Assembly (NCBI GenBank): GCA_013995675.1
Contig: VWRR01000011.1
Span: 310,001-374,000, forward strand
From: Cyanidiococcus yangmingshanensis
Lineage: Eukaryota; Rhodophyta; Bangiophyceae; Cyanidiales; Cyanidiaceae
Length of the DNA: 64,000 nucleotides
Reading direction: 5' to 3'
Shown: piece by piece, positions 19,161 to 29,183 of the stretch
How positions within the stretch are numbered: position 1 is the stretch's first letter
How the letters are laid out: every line of letters begins with the position of its first letter
Made by a program: the position numbers and the translations under genes
The notes under the pieces: model-generated
Seen by the model: only the letters and a program-made list of their open reading frames with translations
Database searches by the model: none
What the model was told of the DNA's origin: nothing

Positions 19161-20765
19161 ATGAGCGATAGTGAGACGAATGCGAGACGATATGGAGGAC
19201 CGGAGGAGTCGCAGCGTCGCCGACAGACGCACCGCTTGCTCCGCACTCGACCCGCGAGCCTTTCTCGTTTGGCTGACGCGACTGATGGAACACTCGGACC
19301 TACAGCGTCTGCGCTACGGGGAAGAGGTTGGCCGCAAGTGCCCAGCGGAGAGCCGGCGAACTCGGTCGGCGCAGGCACCGCTGCGGTCGAGGGAGCTCGC
19401 GAAGGCCCTCCTCAGTTTAACGCGGACACGAGTGTTTCTTCTGCAAACCGAAGTCATGCTGCAGGAAATGCTGCCGTCATTGATGAGCATCTGCTTTTAG
19501 CGAAAGGTCTTCCTGCCGCTGCAGCCTTGGCTGAGGAGCGCCTTTTGCAACCAGCGTCCTCGCTGATCGTTGCCGGAGTCGATTCCAAACACGCAGCAGT
19601 GATGCCCAAAAGACAAATCGCCTGCATCGAGATCGATACGTTCGGAAAATCAACGCTTTGTGTGTACGCTCGCGATGAGCTCATTCGTGAGCTACGCTCT
19701 GAGCCTGCCTGTCTCGGCGTCGACCATGGCTTCAGTCAGAGCAAACTCGCTCCTCCCAGCCTTCCTGAAGTGACATCGACCTCAGGCGCATTAGATTTGG
19801 ACCTTTTTCACGGCGCAGGACGACATATCAAGCCGTCGAAGGGTAAGAAGAGGACCAAGTATGGACCAATTCAATCGCGCGACCTCCGACTTTTGGATCC
19901 GGCATTTAGCGTGGAGCCTGCTCTGAATGTTCGCGACCATGTAATCCTGGCTGTCTTCGATAACCATATCCGGGCAGCTATACAGTCGCACCGCTTGTTT
20001 ATCTTTGATCATGAGTCGAAACGAGCACGCCGAGCGACGGAATTTGTTGTCCAGAGACTTCAACGAGTTACAGCTGAGGAAGCGGTGCCGTTTGAGTTTC
20101 TGGCGCTAGAAGCGCTTCTGATGGCGACATGCGCTGACATCGAGCTCAACCTAACGAACCTAGAGCCGTTTATTGAACACGAGCTCGACGAACTCGGTGC
20201 TAAGCTGGATAGAGGCCTACTCGAGAGACTACGCGCTGACGAGCGGCGTTTGTCGATGCTGCTGGCACGGGCCCGTAATTTCGAACGCGTTCTCGAAGCG
20301 ACGCTTAATGAAGATGAGGACATGAGCCACATGTATTTGACAGAGATGCGCTGCCATCCCGAAAAATTCCGCCTTCCAACTGAGCACGAAGATGTAGAAG
20401 TGCTGCTTGAGAACGCGTTGCAGACTGTGCAGAGTCAAAGCCGCCGCATGGAGCTTCTTGATGCGGCCATCAACAACTTGGAGGAAATCCTGGAGATCAA
20501 ACTTGACACGTCGCAGAATCGCTTGTGGTCGTTCAATATTTTCGTGCATTTGTGCGTGACGACGTTCTTTCTTTCCGCGATTCCGGCAGATTTCTTCGGA
20601 ATGAATTTGCAAATACCTCCAGAGAAAGATGCGAATATATTCTGGCCATGGATTCTTGTCGTGTCGCTGAATATGGCGATGGGTGTTGCCTTCTTTGTCA
20701 TCGCGATGGTTATTTTCCGGAGGCGGAGGCTTCTATTTGGCCTCTTCAAGCGACACGCGGATTAG
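19161..20765 (+). CDS. MRS2/CorA-type magnesium transporter
   Basis: 534 residues from the ATG at 19161; the frame is open further upstream but only from a GTG. The fold is that of MRS2/ALR/CorA channels: a cytosolic/matrix domain (NVRDHVILAVFDNHIRAAI, PFEFLALEALLMATCADIEL, EDEDMSHMYLTEM, LLENALQTVQSQSRRMELLD), then two transmembrane helices near the C-terminus. The first ends in the diagnostic GMN motif (DFFGMNLQIP, near residue 490) and the second (IFWPWILVVSLNMAMG) runs into a basic tail RRRRLLFGLFKRH. MRS2 proteins form pentameric Mg2+ channels in mitochondria, vacuole, plastid or plasma membrane; which one is not evident, as the N-terminal 200 residues are low-complexity. Convergent with its paralogue, 154 bp away. 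Confidence 0.9.
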   Translation: MSDSETNARRYGGPEESQRRRQTHRLLRTRPASLSRLADATDGTLGPTASALRGRGWPQVPSGEPANSVGAGTAAVEGAREGPPQFNADTSVSSANRSHAAGNAAVIDEHLLLAKGLPAAAALAEERLLQPASSLIVAGVDSKHAAVMPKRQIACIEIDTFGKSTLCVYARDELIRELRSEPACLGVDHGFSQSKLAPPSLPEVTSTSGALDLDLFHGAGRHIKPSKGKKRTKYGPIQSRDLRLLDPAFSVEPALNVRDHVILAVFDNHIRAAIQSHRLFIFDHESKRARRATEFVVQRLQRVTAEEAVPFEFLALEALLMATCADIELNLTNLEPFIEHELDELGAKLDRGLLERLRADERRLSMLLARARNFERVLEATLNEDEDMSHMYLTEMRCHPEKFRLPTEHEDVEVLLENALQTVQSQSRRMELLDAAINNLEEILEIKLDTSQNRLWSFNIFVHLCVTTFFLSAIPADFFGMNLQIPPEKDANIFWPWILVVSLNMAMGVAFFVIAMVIFRRRRLLFGLFKRHAD

Positions 20766-20919
20766 GTCGAACACCCAGCTGACGCTGTTGTCAAGCGTAC
20801 CTGACGCGATGCGACAGAACCAACAGACCGCAGTTGAATACGGTGCGCAGCTGGTAATTCTGATTTACGCTTTTTCGAGCATGCCGCCTCTCGTTACTGA
20901 TTATCGCTCTTCAGTGTAA

Positions 20920-22735
20920 TCACACTGAGAGGATGCCAGCGCGGCGGGCCCACCAGAACAGACAAACAATTGTCAGCGGTACCGTGAAAGCAGTGATCGC
21001 TACAAAGCCGATGAACCACACTGAATCCGTGCCATAGATGGGGAGCTGCAGGTTCATGCTAAAAAATCGATTCACCACGCCAGCGCCAGCAAAGACGCTG
21101 GTAAGAACGGTCATCAGGACACTGATGCGCAAGATACGATTCCGCATCGAGTCCAGCTGCAGATCCACGAGCCCCTCTGTATCATCAATAGTGGCGCTAA
21201 GAAGCTTGACTCTGCTCGCCAGGTGATCCAGTACGCGCAAATAGGACTCAAGTAGCTCCTCCACTTGCTCATGAGCCGTCGGCGGTCGTTCCGTTTCTGG
21301 ATGCTTTTTCATCTCTGTCAAATACATGCGAGCCATATCCTCGTCTTCGCCAAGGAGGTCCTGGAGCGCGTCACGAACGCCGTCGACTCTCACAGAGAAA
21401 TTGCTTAGCATTTGTTTCAGGTAAAGCATTTCTTCAAGTTTGCGCCCACCAATTTTGCGAGTAATCTCATTCAAGAGGCGCATAAGGCTGGGCTCGATGC
21501 AAGCGAGGTCCCGCTCGAGTGCGACGCAAACCTCGATCAAAATGGACTCCAACGCATGGAGCTCGAACGGAGCCTCCTGAGCTCGATCGCTCTGGGCTGC
21601 TGTAAGGCGCTCTTCTATAGAGCGCGCACTCTGGCGTACAGAATGATCCTCCGGGTTGAAGAGCAGCAGTTGCTCTGCGAAGATGACCGCTCTCAAGTGC
21701 ACAAGACTGACAATGATGACATGGCGACGCACGATGATGACGGGCTTGGGTCTGGTCGTTGGATGGATTTGACGCAAGTCGCGGCTCTGCAGCACACCTC
21801 GAAGCGCAGCCTGAAGACGCTTCCGGTCCTTCTTCCGCATGCGCCATTCAGCCCAGCGGCGTGGTTCCTCAGATACAGGATCCGACGCTTCGGTACGGCC
21901 GTTTTCAACGGAGTTCGTATCACGGGACGCCCGCGATTCAGCGAGGATCTCCGAAGTTGTTACCTTTGCCATACTTGCTCGACCGCTGAGGTCAAATTTG
22001 AAGCAAGGAAGTGTATTAAAAGTCCGTTTTGGCTTCTTGATCGCATTTGGCGTTTCTCGGAAAGATCTGTCCAGCGTCGGGGCACTATCATCACGTAATT
22101 CATCACGCTCCGGATCTCTGGAGGGGAATGGCGGCGGACGCGAAAACCGACCATCATTGCCAGTCTGATCCTTGCCGAAGGCATCCTCAGATATTGGCTC
22201 GGAACGTGCGATCAAAGAGGCCTGATTCGAAGCTTCAAAAGCTTCGGCTGGGGAGCACTGAGCTTTTTGTTGAAGATGAGGAGTTTGTACCAACCACTCG
22301 TTGCTCTGCTCACCTGTATCGATCCAGTAACGTTCCTCGTCCTTAGTTGTATCAGTAACGTTCCCGACAGACTGTTGCTCATTTGATAGCGAAAGAATAT
22401 TCCTCCTTGCAAGACTTGATAGAATAGTGCCATCGTCTCGAGACCGGAGCGTTTCCAGGAAGCCGCTCGAAAGAGAACGACGCAAGCTCGTCTCCTCACT
22501 GGTTTGCAACTCTTGCCCATCCGTCCAGCCGAACGATTCTGTGGAGCTTGACGGCAAGTTATCCCAGCCAGCTGAGTCGGTCTGTAGAGCTCCCGTGCCA
22601 TTGGTTCGAAACAGCTGCTCCGTTGCTAGGCTCCAGGGCCCACGGCTGCAAAACGAGGTCCTCCTCAAGTTCTCCGCCGTCACTGACGGGCAAAATCGGA
22701 ACGCCCGCGTCACTCTCGTGCTCGGAACTGTTCAT
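20920..22735 (-). CDS. MRS2/CorA-type magnesium transporter paralogue with SMN instead of GMN
   Basis: Paralogue of the neighbouring transporter, sharing the order of blocks: HVIIVSLVHLRAVIFAEQLL, PFELHALESILIEVCVALE, GEDEDMARMYLTEM, LLESYLRVLDHLASRVKLL, then two C-terminal helices. The pore motif reads FFSMNLQLP: the Gly of GMN is encoded as Ser (AGC), a change that abolishes transport in tested CorA/MRS2 proteins. The long frame has no ATG before residue ~250; just upstream, an ATG at 22735 opens a different frame (MNSSEHESDAGVPILPVSDG, acidic) that would join the main frame by a +1 step between about 22560 and 22710, so I infer the start at 22735. The N-terminal ~300 residues are Ser/Glu-rich and probably disordered. 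It may be a regulatory or non-conducting subunit; that is inference. Confidence 0.82.
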
Positions 22736-23774
22736 AGCTCAGTCCGAGTTTTGAAATGTCCTACCCTAGGAGGGCGTAATAAACGAAAACTCACGAAAAT
22801 AGTTTCTCGCTTTTGAGTTCGAAGATACAGCTGCGCTCGTCTCGGAATCAAGATCCCCGAATTGGTACGAGGCACCAGCCCGGAGAAATCCGCGGGAGCA
22901 GCGGCAGACTTGAAGGCCGCGTCCCGTACTCCTAAAGATCCCACTCCCTATAGAGCAGTCATGAAGATCAACGATTTTAGGGGTATCATCGCAGCTTGCA
23001 GAAAGCATACTCCAATGATCTTGTTCCGTGCAAAGCATTGCTGTTGGATCAATTGAACAGAACATTACGATACCGTATCTGATGCGTTGGACGCCGCTAT
23101 ATAGAATCGTTAGGCGAGGCGCTGGCGAGTCCTAACGAGCAAACTCATTCGTCCTCAACAACGGACCAACGGACAAAGGTGGGGAGTCTGAATCGAAGAT
23201 TTCTCATTCTCAGTCCTTGTTCTACAGCGATTCGCTGGTTAACGCCTCGTATTTTATGAAAGCGAATGCGCGTTACAAGTCCTCGCTCTGGAGATTGGTA
23301 TCTCTTTAGAGTGTCATGCACTTTTCGTTTTCGGAGGGGCATTTCTTACAGGTTTCCTATCCGCCCAGTGGAGACCGCTGGGATTGGTGTGCTGGCCTCT
23401 GCCGTTCTAAATGTCAAGTTCTCATCGGACCGCGAGTGAATCCCCGCAGCAACCACCACACCATCCGATACCCAAAGCACGCAACCTCGGCCGGCTTCAT
23501 GCAGACATGCGCTCTTGCTTTGAGATTTAGCTGCAAGTGCCCCATCAGAAACTCCTCAGACGTCAGTATCCACATGGAAATCTGAACCATGCCGCTGCCC
23601 TGCTTCTGTTGATGAACACACCATAGACAAGGCGTTCCTGGTTGAACGCTGGACCGCGGTGCGCATCCGATGGACGCCGTGTGCGGCCGCTATTTTCGTT
23701 ATCCACGACAAAACTACGCCTGTGCTGCTGTGACCGGAGGTGTTGTCTCTAAAGGGCCTGCGATTCGGTCCGCG
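22736..23774. other. Intergenic between MRS2 paralogue and GAR1
   Basis: About 1 kb shared upstream region of two divergent genes. Short frames only; none recognisable. A tract near 23086-23130 is locally repetitive (taggcgaggcgctggcgag) but short. Confidence 0.5.
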
Positions 23775-24362
23775 ATGCCTCGAGGTCGGGGCAGCTACTC
23801 ACGTGGTGGAGCCCAAGCGGGTAGGTTTCCAGGGCGCGGTTATAACAGAGGCGGGCCGCAGGGTGGCCCTCAAGGTCCTAGAGACTCCTCTCTTGTTTGT
23901 TTCGGTAGCTTCGCGCATGCTTGCGAGGGCGAGCTCGTATACAAGGCGATTGTACCAGATCAGATTCCTCACTTTAATGCTCCGGTGTTTCTGGAGAATA
24001 AGGCTCAGATAGGTCGCGTCGAAGAGGTTTTCGGGCCGTTGAGTCAAGTGATGTTCAGTGTCAAACCAGTTCCAGGAGTCGTTTCGGAAAGCGTTCGGCC
24101 CGAAGATAGCGTCTACGTAGCCAGCGATAAGCTGCTGCCAGCAGCATACTTTTTAAAGAAGGACCAAAAGGCTAGCGGTCCGAGATCTGCTGGTGGCAAT
24201 CATCGACAAAAGTCCCGAGGGGGCCCGGCAGCTCGCGGAGGACGCGGAAGGGACCGACCTTTCCGAGGCCGTGGTAATGCTCTTCGCGGCCGAGGTTCGG
24301 GCTTCAGGCCATATAACTCGGGCCACACAGGTGGTATAACGAAACGCCCGTTTCACCGATGA
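23775..24362 (+). CDS. GAR1: H/ACA ribonucleoprotein subunit GAR1
   Basis: 195 residues from the ATG at 23775, which immediately starts the conserved N-terminal RGG tail (MPRGRGSYSRGG); the frame opens 35 codons earlier but with unrelated sequence. The central beta-barrel domain is typical of GAR1: FGSFAHACEGELVYKAI, IPHFNAPVFLENKAQIGRV, EEVFGPLSQVMFSVKP and a VYVASDKLLPAAYFL finish. A second glycine/arginine-rich tail follows (RGGPAARGGRGRDRPFRGRG). GAR1 binds NOP10-dyskerin in box H/ACA RNPs in the nucleolus and aids substrate release during rRNA pseudouridylation and processing. Length and both RGG tails match the eukaryotic family. Confidence 0.95.
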   Translation: MPRGRGSYSRGGAQAGRFPGRGYNRGGPQGGPQGPRDSSLVCFGSFAHACEGELVYKAIVPDQIPHFNAPVFLENKAQIGRVEEVFGPLSQVMFSVKPVPGVVSESVRPEDSVYVASDKLLPAAYFLKKDQKASGPRSAGGNHRQKSRGGPAARGGRGRDRPFRGRGNALRGRGSGFRPYNSGHTGGITKRPFHR

Positions 24363-24844
24363 TATGATTAGGATAAATTAGAGCCGGGTACGTTCGCTGG
24401 CCTGCGACACATAGCCTGGTCTCGGATCATTGCAGACCATCTTTCACCAGCGCGCTGCACCATTTGATTCCCAGAGTGGCGCAAGGGATTTTTATCCGAT
24501 GGACATGGGTCATGTGATGCATTGAACGCTTGGGTGTTCCCGTCGCTGAACATCCCTTTCGGTCAGGCCATCGAACTCGGGAGCCATCATCCATACTCGG
24601 GTGTCCGCTTCCGACGGAAACGCAGTGGAAGGACTTGGATTTGCTCAGGGTAAGCTCCCCTGCGCAGGATCCTTCTTCTGAGGCTGTTTTGTGGCTCAAA
24701 CGCTGATATGGGATATCGGGTGCACATTCATTTACTCCTATCCGTTCATGTGGCAATGCCCTTAGGCATACTTACTGGGATCTTAAGTTACCGTATTTTC
24801 CACCGCGCAACACCGGCAATGCGTCCCTCAGAAGTTCTGTAGAG
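24363..24844. other. Intergenic, nothing recognised
   Basis: About 480 bp between the convergent GAR1 and aminopeptidase genes; should hold both 3' ends. Only overlapping short frames. Confidence 0.5.
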
Positions 24845-26744
24845 TCAGCTCCGGCCGACGCTTTCAACAAATTCCACAAGAGTTCGCGTCGGAACTCCTG
24901 TTGCCATGCTCTGCTTCTCGCTCCATACGGTGCCTGCAATATCTAAATGAGCCCAAGGTATCTCTTTTTTCACGAACTCTTGCAGGAAGAGCGCAGCAAC
25001 AATAGCCCCGCCCCATCGGCTACCGGTAATATTCTTCAGGTCACTGATTTTGCCCTTGAGACCCTCGCGATATTCAGAGGCGAGCGGCATGCGCCAGACT
25101 CGTTCCCCGACTTGCTTTGCTGCGGTCTCCAGCCGCGCAGCCAAATCGTCATGAGCTGTCCACATGCCTGAATACTCTGTCCCGAGAGCGACAATGCATG
25201 CACCGGTAAGAGTTGCGATATCGATCAGCGCGTCCAGGCTCGGAATGTTTTGCTGAGCGTAGAGCAGCGCATCTGCAAGGGTGAGACGACCCTCCGCGTC
25301 GGTGTTCAATACCTCAATCGTCTTCCCGTTGCTTGCTGTGACGATGTCTCCAGGATGATAGGATTTGCCAGAAATCATATTTTCGCAACATGCCGCGATC
25401 ACGGACAGCTCAAGATCTGGAGGCTCCAGTGCCATGATCGCCTTCATGGTGCCGAAGCAAGCGGCAGCGCCACCGCAATCGAACTTCATCAACTCAATCA
25501 TCGACCCAGCAGTTTTGAGGTTGTAGCCGCCAGTGTCGTGCGTTATTCCCTTTCCGACGAGACAAACACGCTTACGAGACTTTCCAGGCGTTGTGGACGG
25601 TGAAGTGTATTTCATGTGGATAAATTTGGGTGGGAGCTCGGAGCCTTGCGCAACTCCGAGAAACGCGCCCATACCCAGACGCTCGCAGTCTTCCTTTTCA
25701 AGGACAGTGCAAGTTACGCAGCCACCTGAGTCTCGAGCTAGGTTCTGTCCAGTTTCTGCAAAAAATTCTGGAGTCGCCACATTTGGCGGCGCGTTCACGA
25801 GCTCACGTGTAAGCATCACGCCGCCGGCCACTGCTTGACCACGTCGGACACCAGAATCGTCAGCTCCAAGAACCTCGATGACGGCACGGTTCTGTTTCGC
25901 TGCCTCGATCTTGTTCATCCCATCCTCATCATCTGCGGAGCGGAAACGATCGTCGGTAAACGCAGCTAGAAGGATGCTTTCCGTTAGGCGTTGCGAGGCA
26001 AGTCCGGCTGGCAACACCTGCATATCACTCGGCCACGTAACGACCACGCCTATGCGTTCAGGTCGAGATGCACCACTCCGTATGTTTGAGCTCACGAAAG
26101 AGCCAAATTTGTTCAAAACCTCGGCATTAAAATCTTGCCTCCTTACCAAGACAGTAGAGTGCCATTCTTCGAATCCGCAATCCATCGCTGCCGCCCGACA
26201 ACAGCATATGAGTTGAGGCAGAGCTTCCCATCTTTAACTTCAGCTCTGTTTCTTTTGCGAGCTGGTTGACGACGCGGGCAAGCTCTTGACCGAGCAAACG
26301 CACTGCGCGCTCCGAAAGCTCATAAGTTGGAGCCACCGAGCTCGAAGGCCCCGAACTCGCACCTGCTCCTGACGCTGTCGCAGACGAAGCGCTGCTGCTC
26401 AAATCGCTTGCGAAGAGGCCGATCACAAGTGCTTCGCCGTCATAGGTTTGGGATCCGCCTTCCGGAACAGGTTTTGTCCGTACATCTGGCAGCTGTTTGC
26501 GCTCAGTTAAAGCTTTCGGCCTTGTCGGCACCGTCATCTCGAAACGTTTCGAAGGCGAAGCACAGCGTCCTCTCGGCCGGTGAATGCTCCTTGAGCAAAC
26601 CTTCACCCACGGTAGCGCACCCTCGATCAGAGCAGGGCAACGTGAATTTACGATTGCTCCTCGTTTAAAGGCAGCAGACGACTCGTACACGGGATAACGC
26701 TGTAGCAGGAAAGAAAGCCCCACGCCTAGCGCACGCTGTTTCAT
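24845..26744 (-). CDS. Leucyl aminopeptidase, M17 family (one +1 frame break)
   Basis: Di-metal exopeptidase that removes N-terminal Leu and other residues; forms hexamers, in plants in plastid or cytosol. The catalytic domain is complete: VGKGITHDTGGYNLK (metal-binding Lys and Asp; usual form is GKGVTFDSGG), MKFDCGGAAACFG, and the signature NTDAEGRLTLADAL with the metal-binding Asp and Glu and the catalytic Arg. The N-terminal domain is split: one frame ends after RIRRMALYCLGKEARF, the next resumes at NAEVLNKFGSFV. Skipping one base of the four-T run (A at 26129-26132 on the plus strand) joins them. The ATG at 26744 gives a basic, Arg/Ser-rich leader of ~70 residues like an organelle transit peptide; upstream the frame continues only from a TTG. 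Divergent from ccmE. Confidence 0.93.
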
Positions 26745-27112
26745 TAGGGTGAGGCAACGACAGCTCGCGCATTGAACGACGAGTGCTGAAAGCCGCGGCG
26801 CGTGGATCCGCAACCGTGAACACTCCGGCTCACGTCTACTCGTAGGGTGCGTGTCCAGCAAGCCTTTCGTAGTGCCTAAGAGAGCGAGCAAGAGGTGCTG
26901 AGCTCTGCCTCGGACAGTTTTCTTGAGGTCTTCGAGCTATAGGGAAAACGTTGAACTTGACTGGAAACAGGTGTGAGATCAGAACAAAGCGTTCGACGGG
27001 GCCGTTCCGCCGCTCGCTGAGAGAGATGGTAGCTTGCGATCGCGTTTGACCACCGTGCATCGTTGGTTGGTAGCTTCGAAAGCAGTCGCTTCTGGAAAAC
27101 GCGCAGAACGAG
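26745..27112. promoter_or_regulatory. Shared upstream region of divergent aminopeptidase and ccmE genes
   Basis: 368 bp separate the two chosen start codons, so both promoters must lie here or inside the neighbours. No named element was recognised. Confidence 0.35.
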
Positions 27113-27844
27113 ATGTTTCGCGCCAGGGCAATTCAATGCTTGAGGAGTGCGAAGCTCTATGGCGAGCCGCCGGCTCGGGTGAATGGGCATCAGAGTGCTC
27201 GCTCACGGTCCTATGGCAACTCCAGGCCAGGTATGTTCGACTCCCGTTTTCAAGCGGCTTCGATGAATCGACGAAGTTCGTTCAAAATTGCAGGTTACAG
27301 GCTTGATCGCGTAATTCTTCGTTCATTCTCTGGTGTCAGATGCGAAACAGTGGCGAGCACAGAGCGCGCTGCTGACGCAGCACTTTGGCGTCGTCGAATG
27401 GAGCAGCGGCGTCGCCGGCAGTTTTATAGTGTTCTGTTTGGCATTGCAACAGCAGCTGTACTCGTTTTCTCGGGACTGAAGACGATCGAGAGCAGCCTGA
27501 TATTTTTCTATACACCAACGCAGGCACTCGAACAGTCGCCGCCTGTGGCTCCGGATAAACGGGTACGCCTAGGCGGTTTGGTGGTCAATGGCAGCCTGCA
27601 GCGTCTTGGGAACGGAAATATCGAGTTTGAGCTGACCGACCTGGAGAATGAGGTATCCGTAACATACCGCGGTATACTACCGGACTTGTTCCGCGAAGGA
27701 CAGAGTGCTGTCGTGGAAGGCTTCCTCGTCGAGCGAGGCGATGAGGAACGAATTCCACGCTTTGAAGCTATCAGCGTTCTCGCAAAGCACGATGAGAAGT
27801 ACATGCCCGCAGAGGTTCGCCGCATCATCGAGAAAAACAAGTAA
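27113..27844 (+). CDS. ccmE: Cytochrome c maturation haem chaperone CcmE, mitochondrial
   Basis: 243 residues. The first ~85 are rich in Arg and Ser without acidic runs, as in a mitochondrial presequence. A basic stretch RRRMEQRRRRQFY precedes one membrane anchor (VLFGIATAAVLVFSGL). The soluble OB-fold domain has RVRLGGLVVNGSLQRLGN, FELTDLENEVSVTYRGILPDLF and GQSAVVEGFLV. The haem-binding motif LAKHDEKYMPAEV near the C-terminus contains the His that binds haem covalently and the conserved Tyr. CcmE shuttles haem from CcmC to the CcmF/H ligase in system I cytochrome c maturation, kept in mitochondria of plants, red algae and jakobids but lost in animals and fungi. This supports an archaeplastid host. 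Confidence 0.95.
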   Translation: MFRARAIQCLRSAKLYGEPPARVNGHQSARSRSYGNSRPGMFDSRFQAASMNRRSSFKIAGYRLDRVILRSFSGVRCETVASTERAADAALWRRRMEQRRRRQFYSVLFGIATAAVLVFSGLKTIESSLIFFYTPTQALEQSPPVAPDKRVRLGGLVVNGSLQRLGNGNIEFELTDLENEVSVTYRGILPDLFREGQSAVVEGFLVERGDEERIPRFEAISVLAKHDEKYMPAEVRRIIEKNK

Positions 27845-28490
27845 AAGGTACCTTTATGGTCTCAGACTCCATTGCAGTGACGCGAGTGGCGTCACTAGTT
27901 CTGTGCAAACAAATTTAATCCTACGTCGAGGTGCATACAGGAGTTCACCGCGTCAGTGCGAATCCATGTTGTTGGAGCTATCGATGAGAATAGCAGCCGC
28001 CGGATGAGCGAAATATTTCATGGCCTGAGACGGTGCGCGCTGACGGAAAGAATGAGTGTTCTGTCATTGCGACAGCTCTGTGGATGTTCCGCGTTTGATG
28101 CGATTCCCTGATGTGCACGGCAGTCCAACGATAATCGAAAGGCATCTTTAGCAGCACATAACGTCATCCAGACGTCTCCATCAAGGTCGATGAGCCGGCT
28201 CAAGAGTTGTGCGATTTGCTCGCACCAGCGCCTATTCGCGCTTCGTCGTCATGAATGTGCAATTCGAAGAAGCATCGCTCGAGAAAAGTTGCAAAGTTTC
28301 CGTGAAATCTTTCGTTTAGCACTAACGGCGGTTCTCAATTTCTGTTTTAGACTCCAACAGGCGTTCTTGGATTTTGTCCCTGGAAACAAAATATATATTT
28401 ACGAAGAAGTAGAAGGACGGGTTCCTGGAAGGCGTGCGAATTCCAGGATCTGGACAATGATCCGGGGCACACTCGAAAAGACAAACTAAG
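27845..28490. other. Intergenic, nothing recognised
   Basis: About 650 bp between convergent ccmE and RPP21-like genes. A+T-rich patch near 28380-28400. No gene or repeat recognised. Confidence 0.5.
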
Positions 28491-28943
28491 CTAAACAGCG
28501 GACATCGCAGCGAGCTCCCTATCCGTTCCACGACACGCTGGTGTAACTTCAATAGCAGAAGTGCGCACCACAATAGCAGCCGCGGAGTCTCGGCCCGACG
28601 GTTTCGAACGCAGAGGAAATCGTCGGAAACAACCGCAACTTTTGCAGTGCAGGATCAGCAGTCTATAACGAACACGCACCCACGCGTTTGATCCCAGTTG
28701 GAGAATGCTGCCGCAGCGTCTGCATATGTGACGTTTCAATTCGTCAGGGTCAAGTCGGTGGTTGACTCTTGTCGCGATTTTCTTCAAAAGAAGCACATAG
28801 TTGCGCGAAGCCGTTGGCAGCGCACGTCGTAAAGACTTGGCGGCGCTCCAGAGGTATTCTATGCGAGCAATCGCTTCCTGAAGCCGGGCGTTCTTAAAGT
28901 TGCGTCGCCCTCGGTTCTGTTTTCCCTGAAGAGTCCTGGTCAT
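28491..28943 (-). CDS. RNase P/MRP subunit, Rpr2/RPP21 family
   Basis: 150 residues from the ATG at 28943 (the frame continues upstream only from a GTG). The Rpr2/Rpp21/SNM1 pattern is clear: RIEYLWSAAKSL, SRNYVLLLKKIATRVNHRLD, PDELKRHICRRCGSIL, then a stretch of beta strands (VRVRYRLLILHCKSCGCFRRFP) giving a four-Cys zinc site from two CxxC pairs. The subunit helps RNase P bind and cleave precursor tRNA in the nucleus. The C-terminal 35 residues are unconserved. The start lies 240 bp from the SMC1 start, divergent. Confidence 0.85.
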   Translation of the reverse strand: MTRTLQGKQNRGRRNFKNARLQEAIARIEYLWSAAKSLRRALPTASRNYVLLLKKIATRVNHRLDPDELKRHICRRCGSILQLGSNAWVRVRYRLLILHCKSCGCFRRFPLRSKPSGRDSAAAIVVRTSAIEVTPACRGTDRELAAMSAV

Positions 28944-29183
28944 TAGGACCCCCAGCGTTGACGCAACAGGTACCTGTTCGCCAGCGCTTGCGCTGGATCG
29001 TTGCCAAGTCCCTGCGCGCTCGATCGGACGTCGAGGCACCGCTCAGCAGAACGAAATCGTCGCTGCTCAAGGGCGCGGCCCGAATAGATTTTGGCGCGCT
29101 CCCCTGCGAACGCGGAACCTACTCGCTCGCGCCCGAGCCCGTGTTGAGTTGCGTTGCAGAGGGATCGGACAGTGAACACGGTC

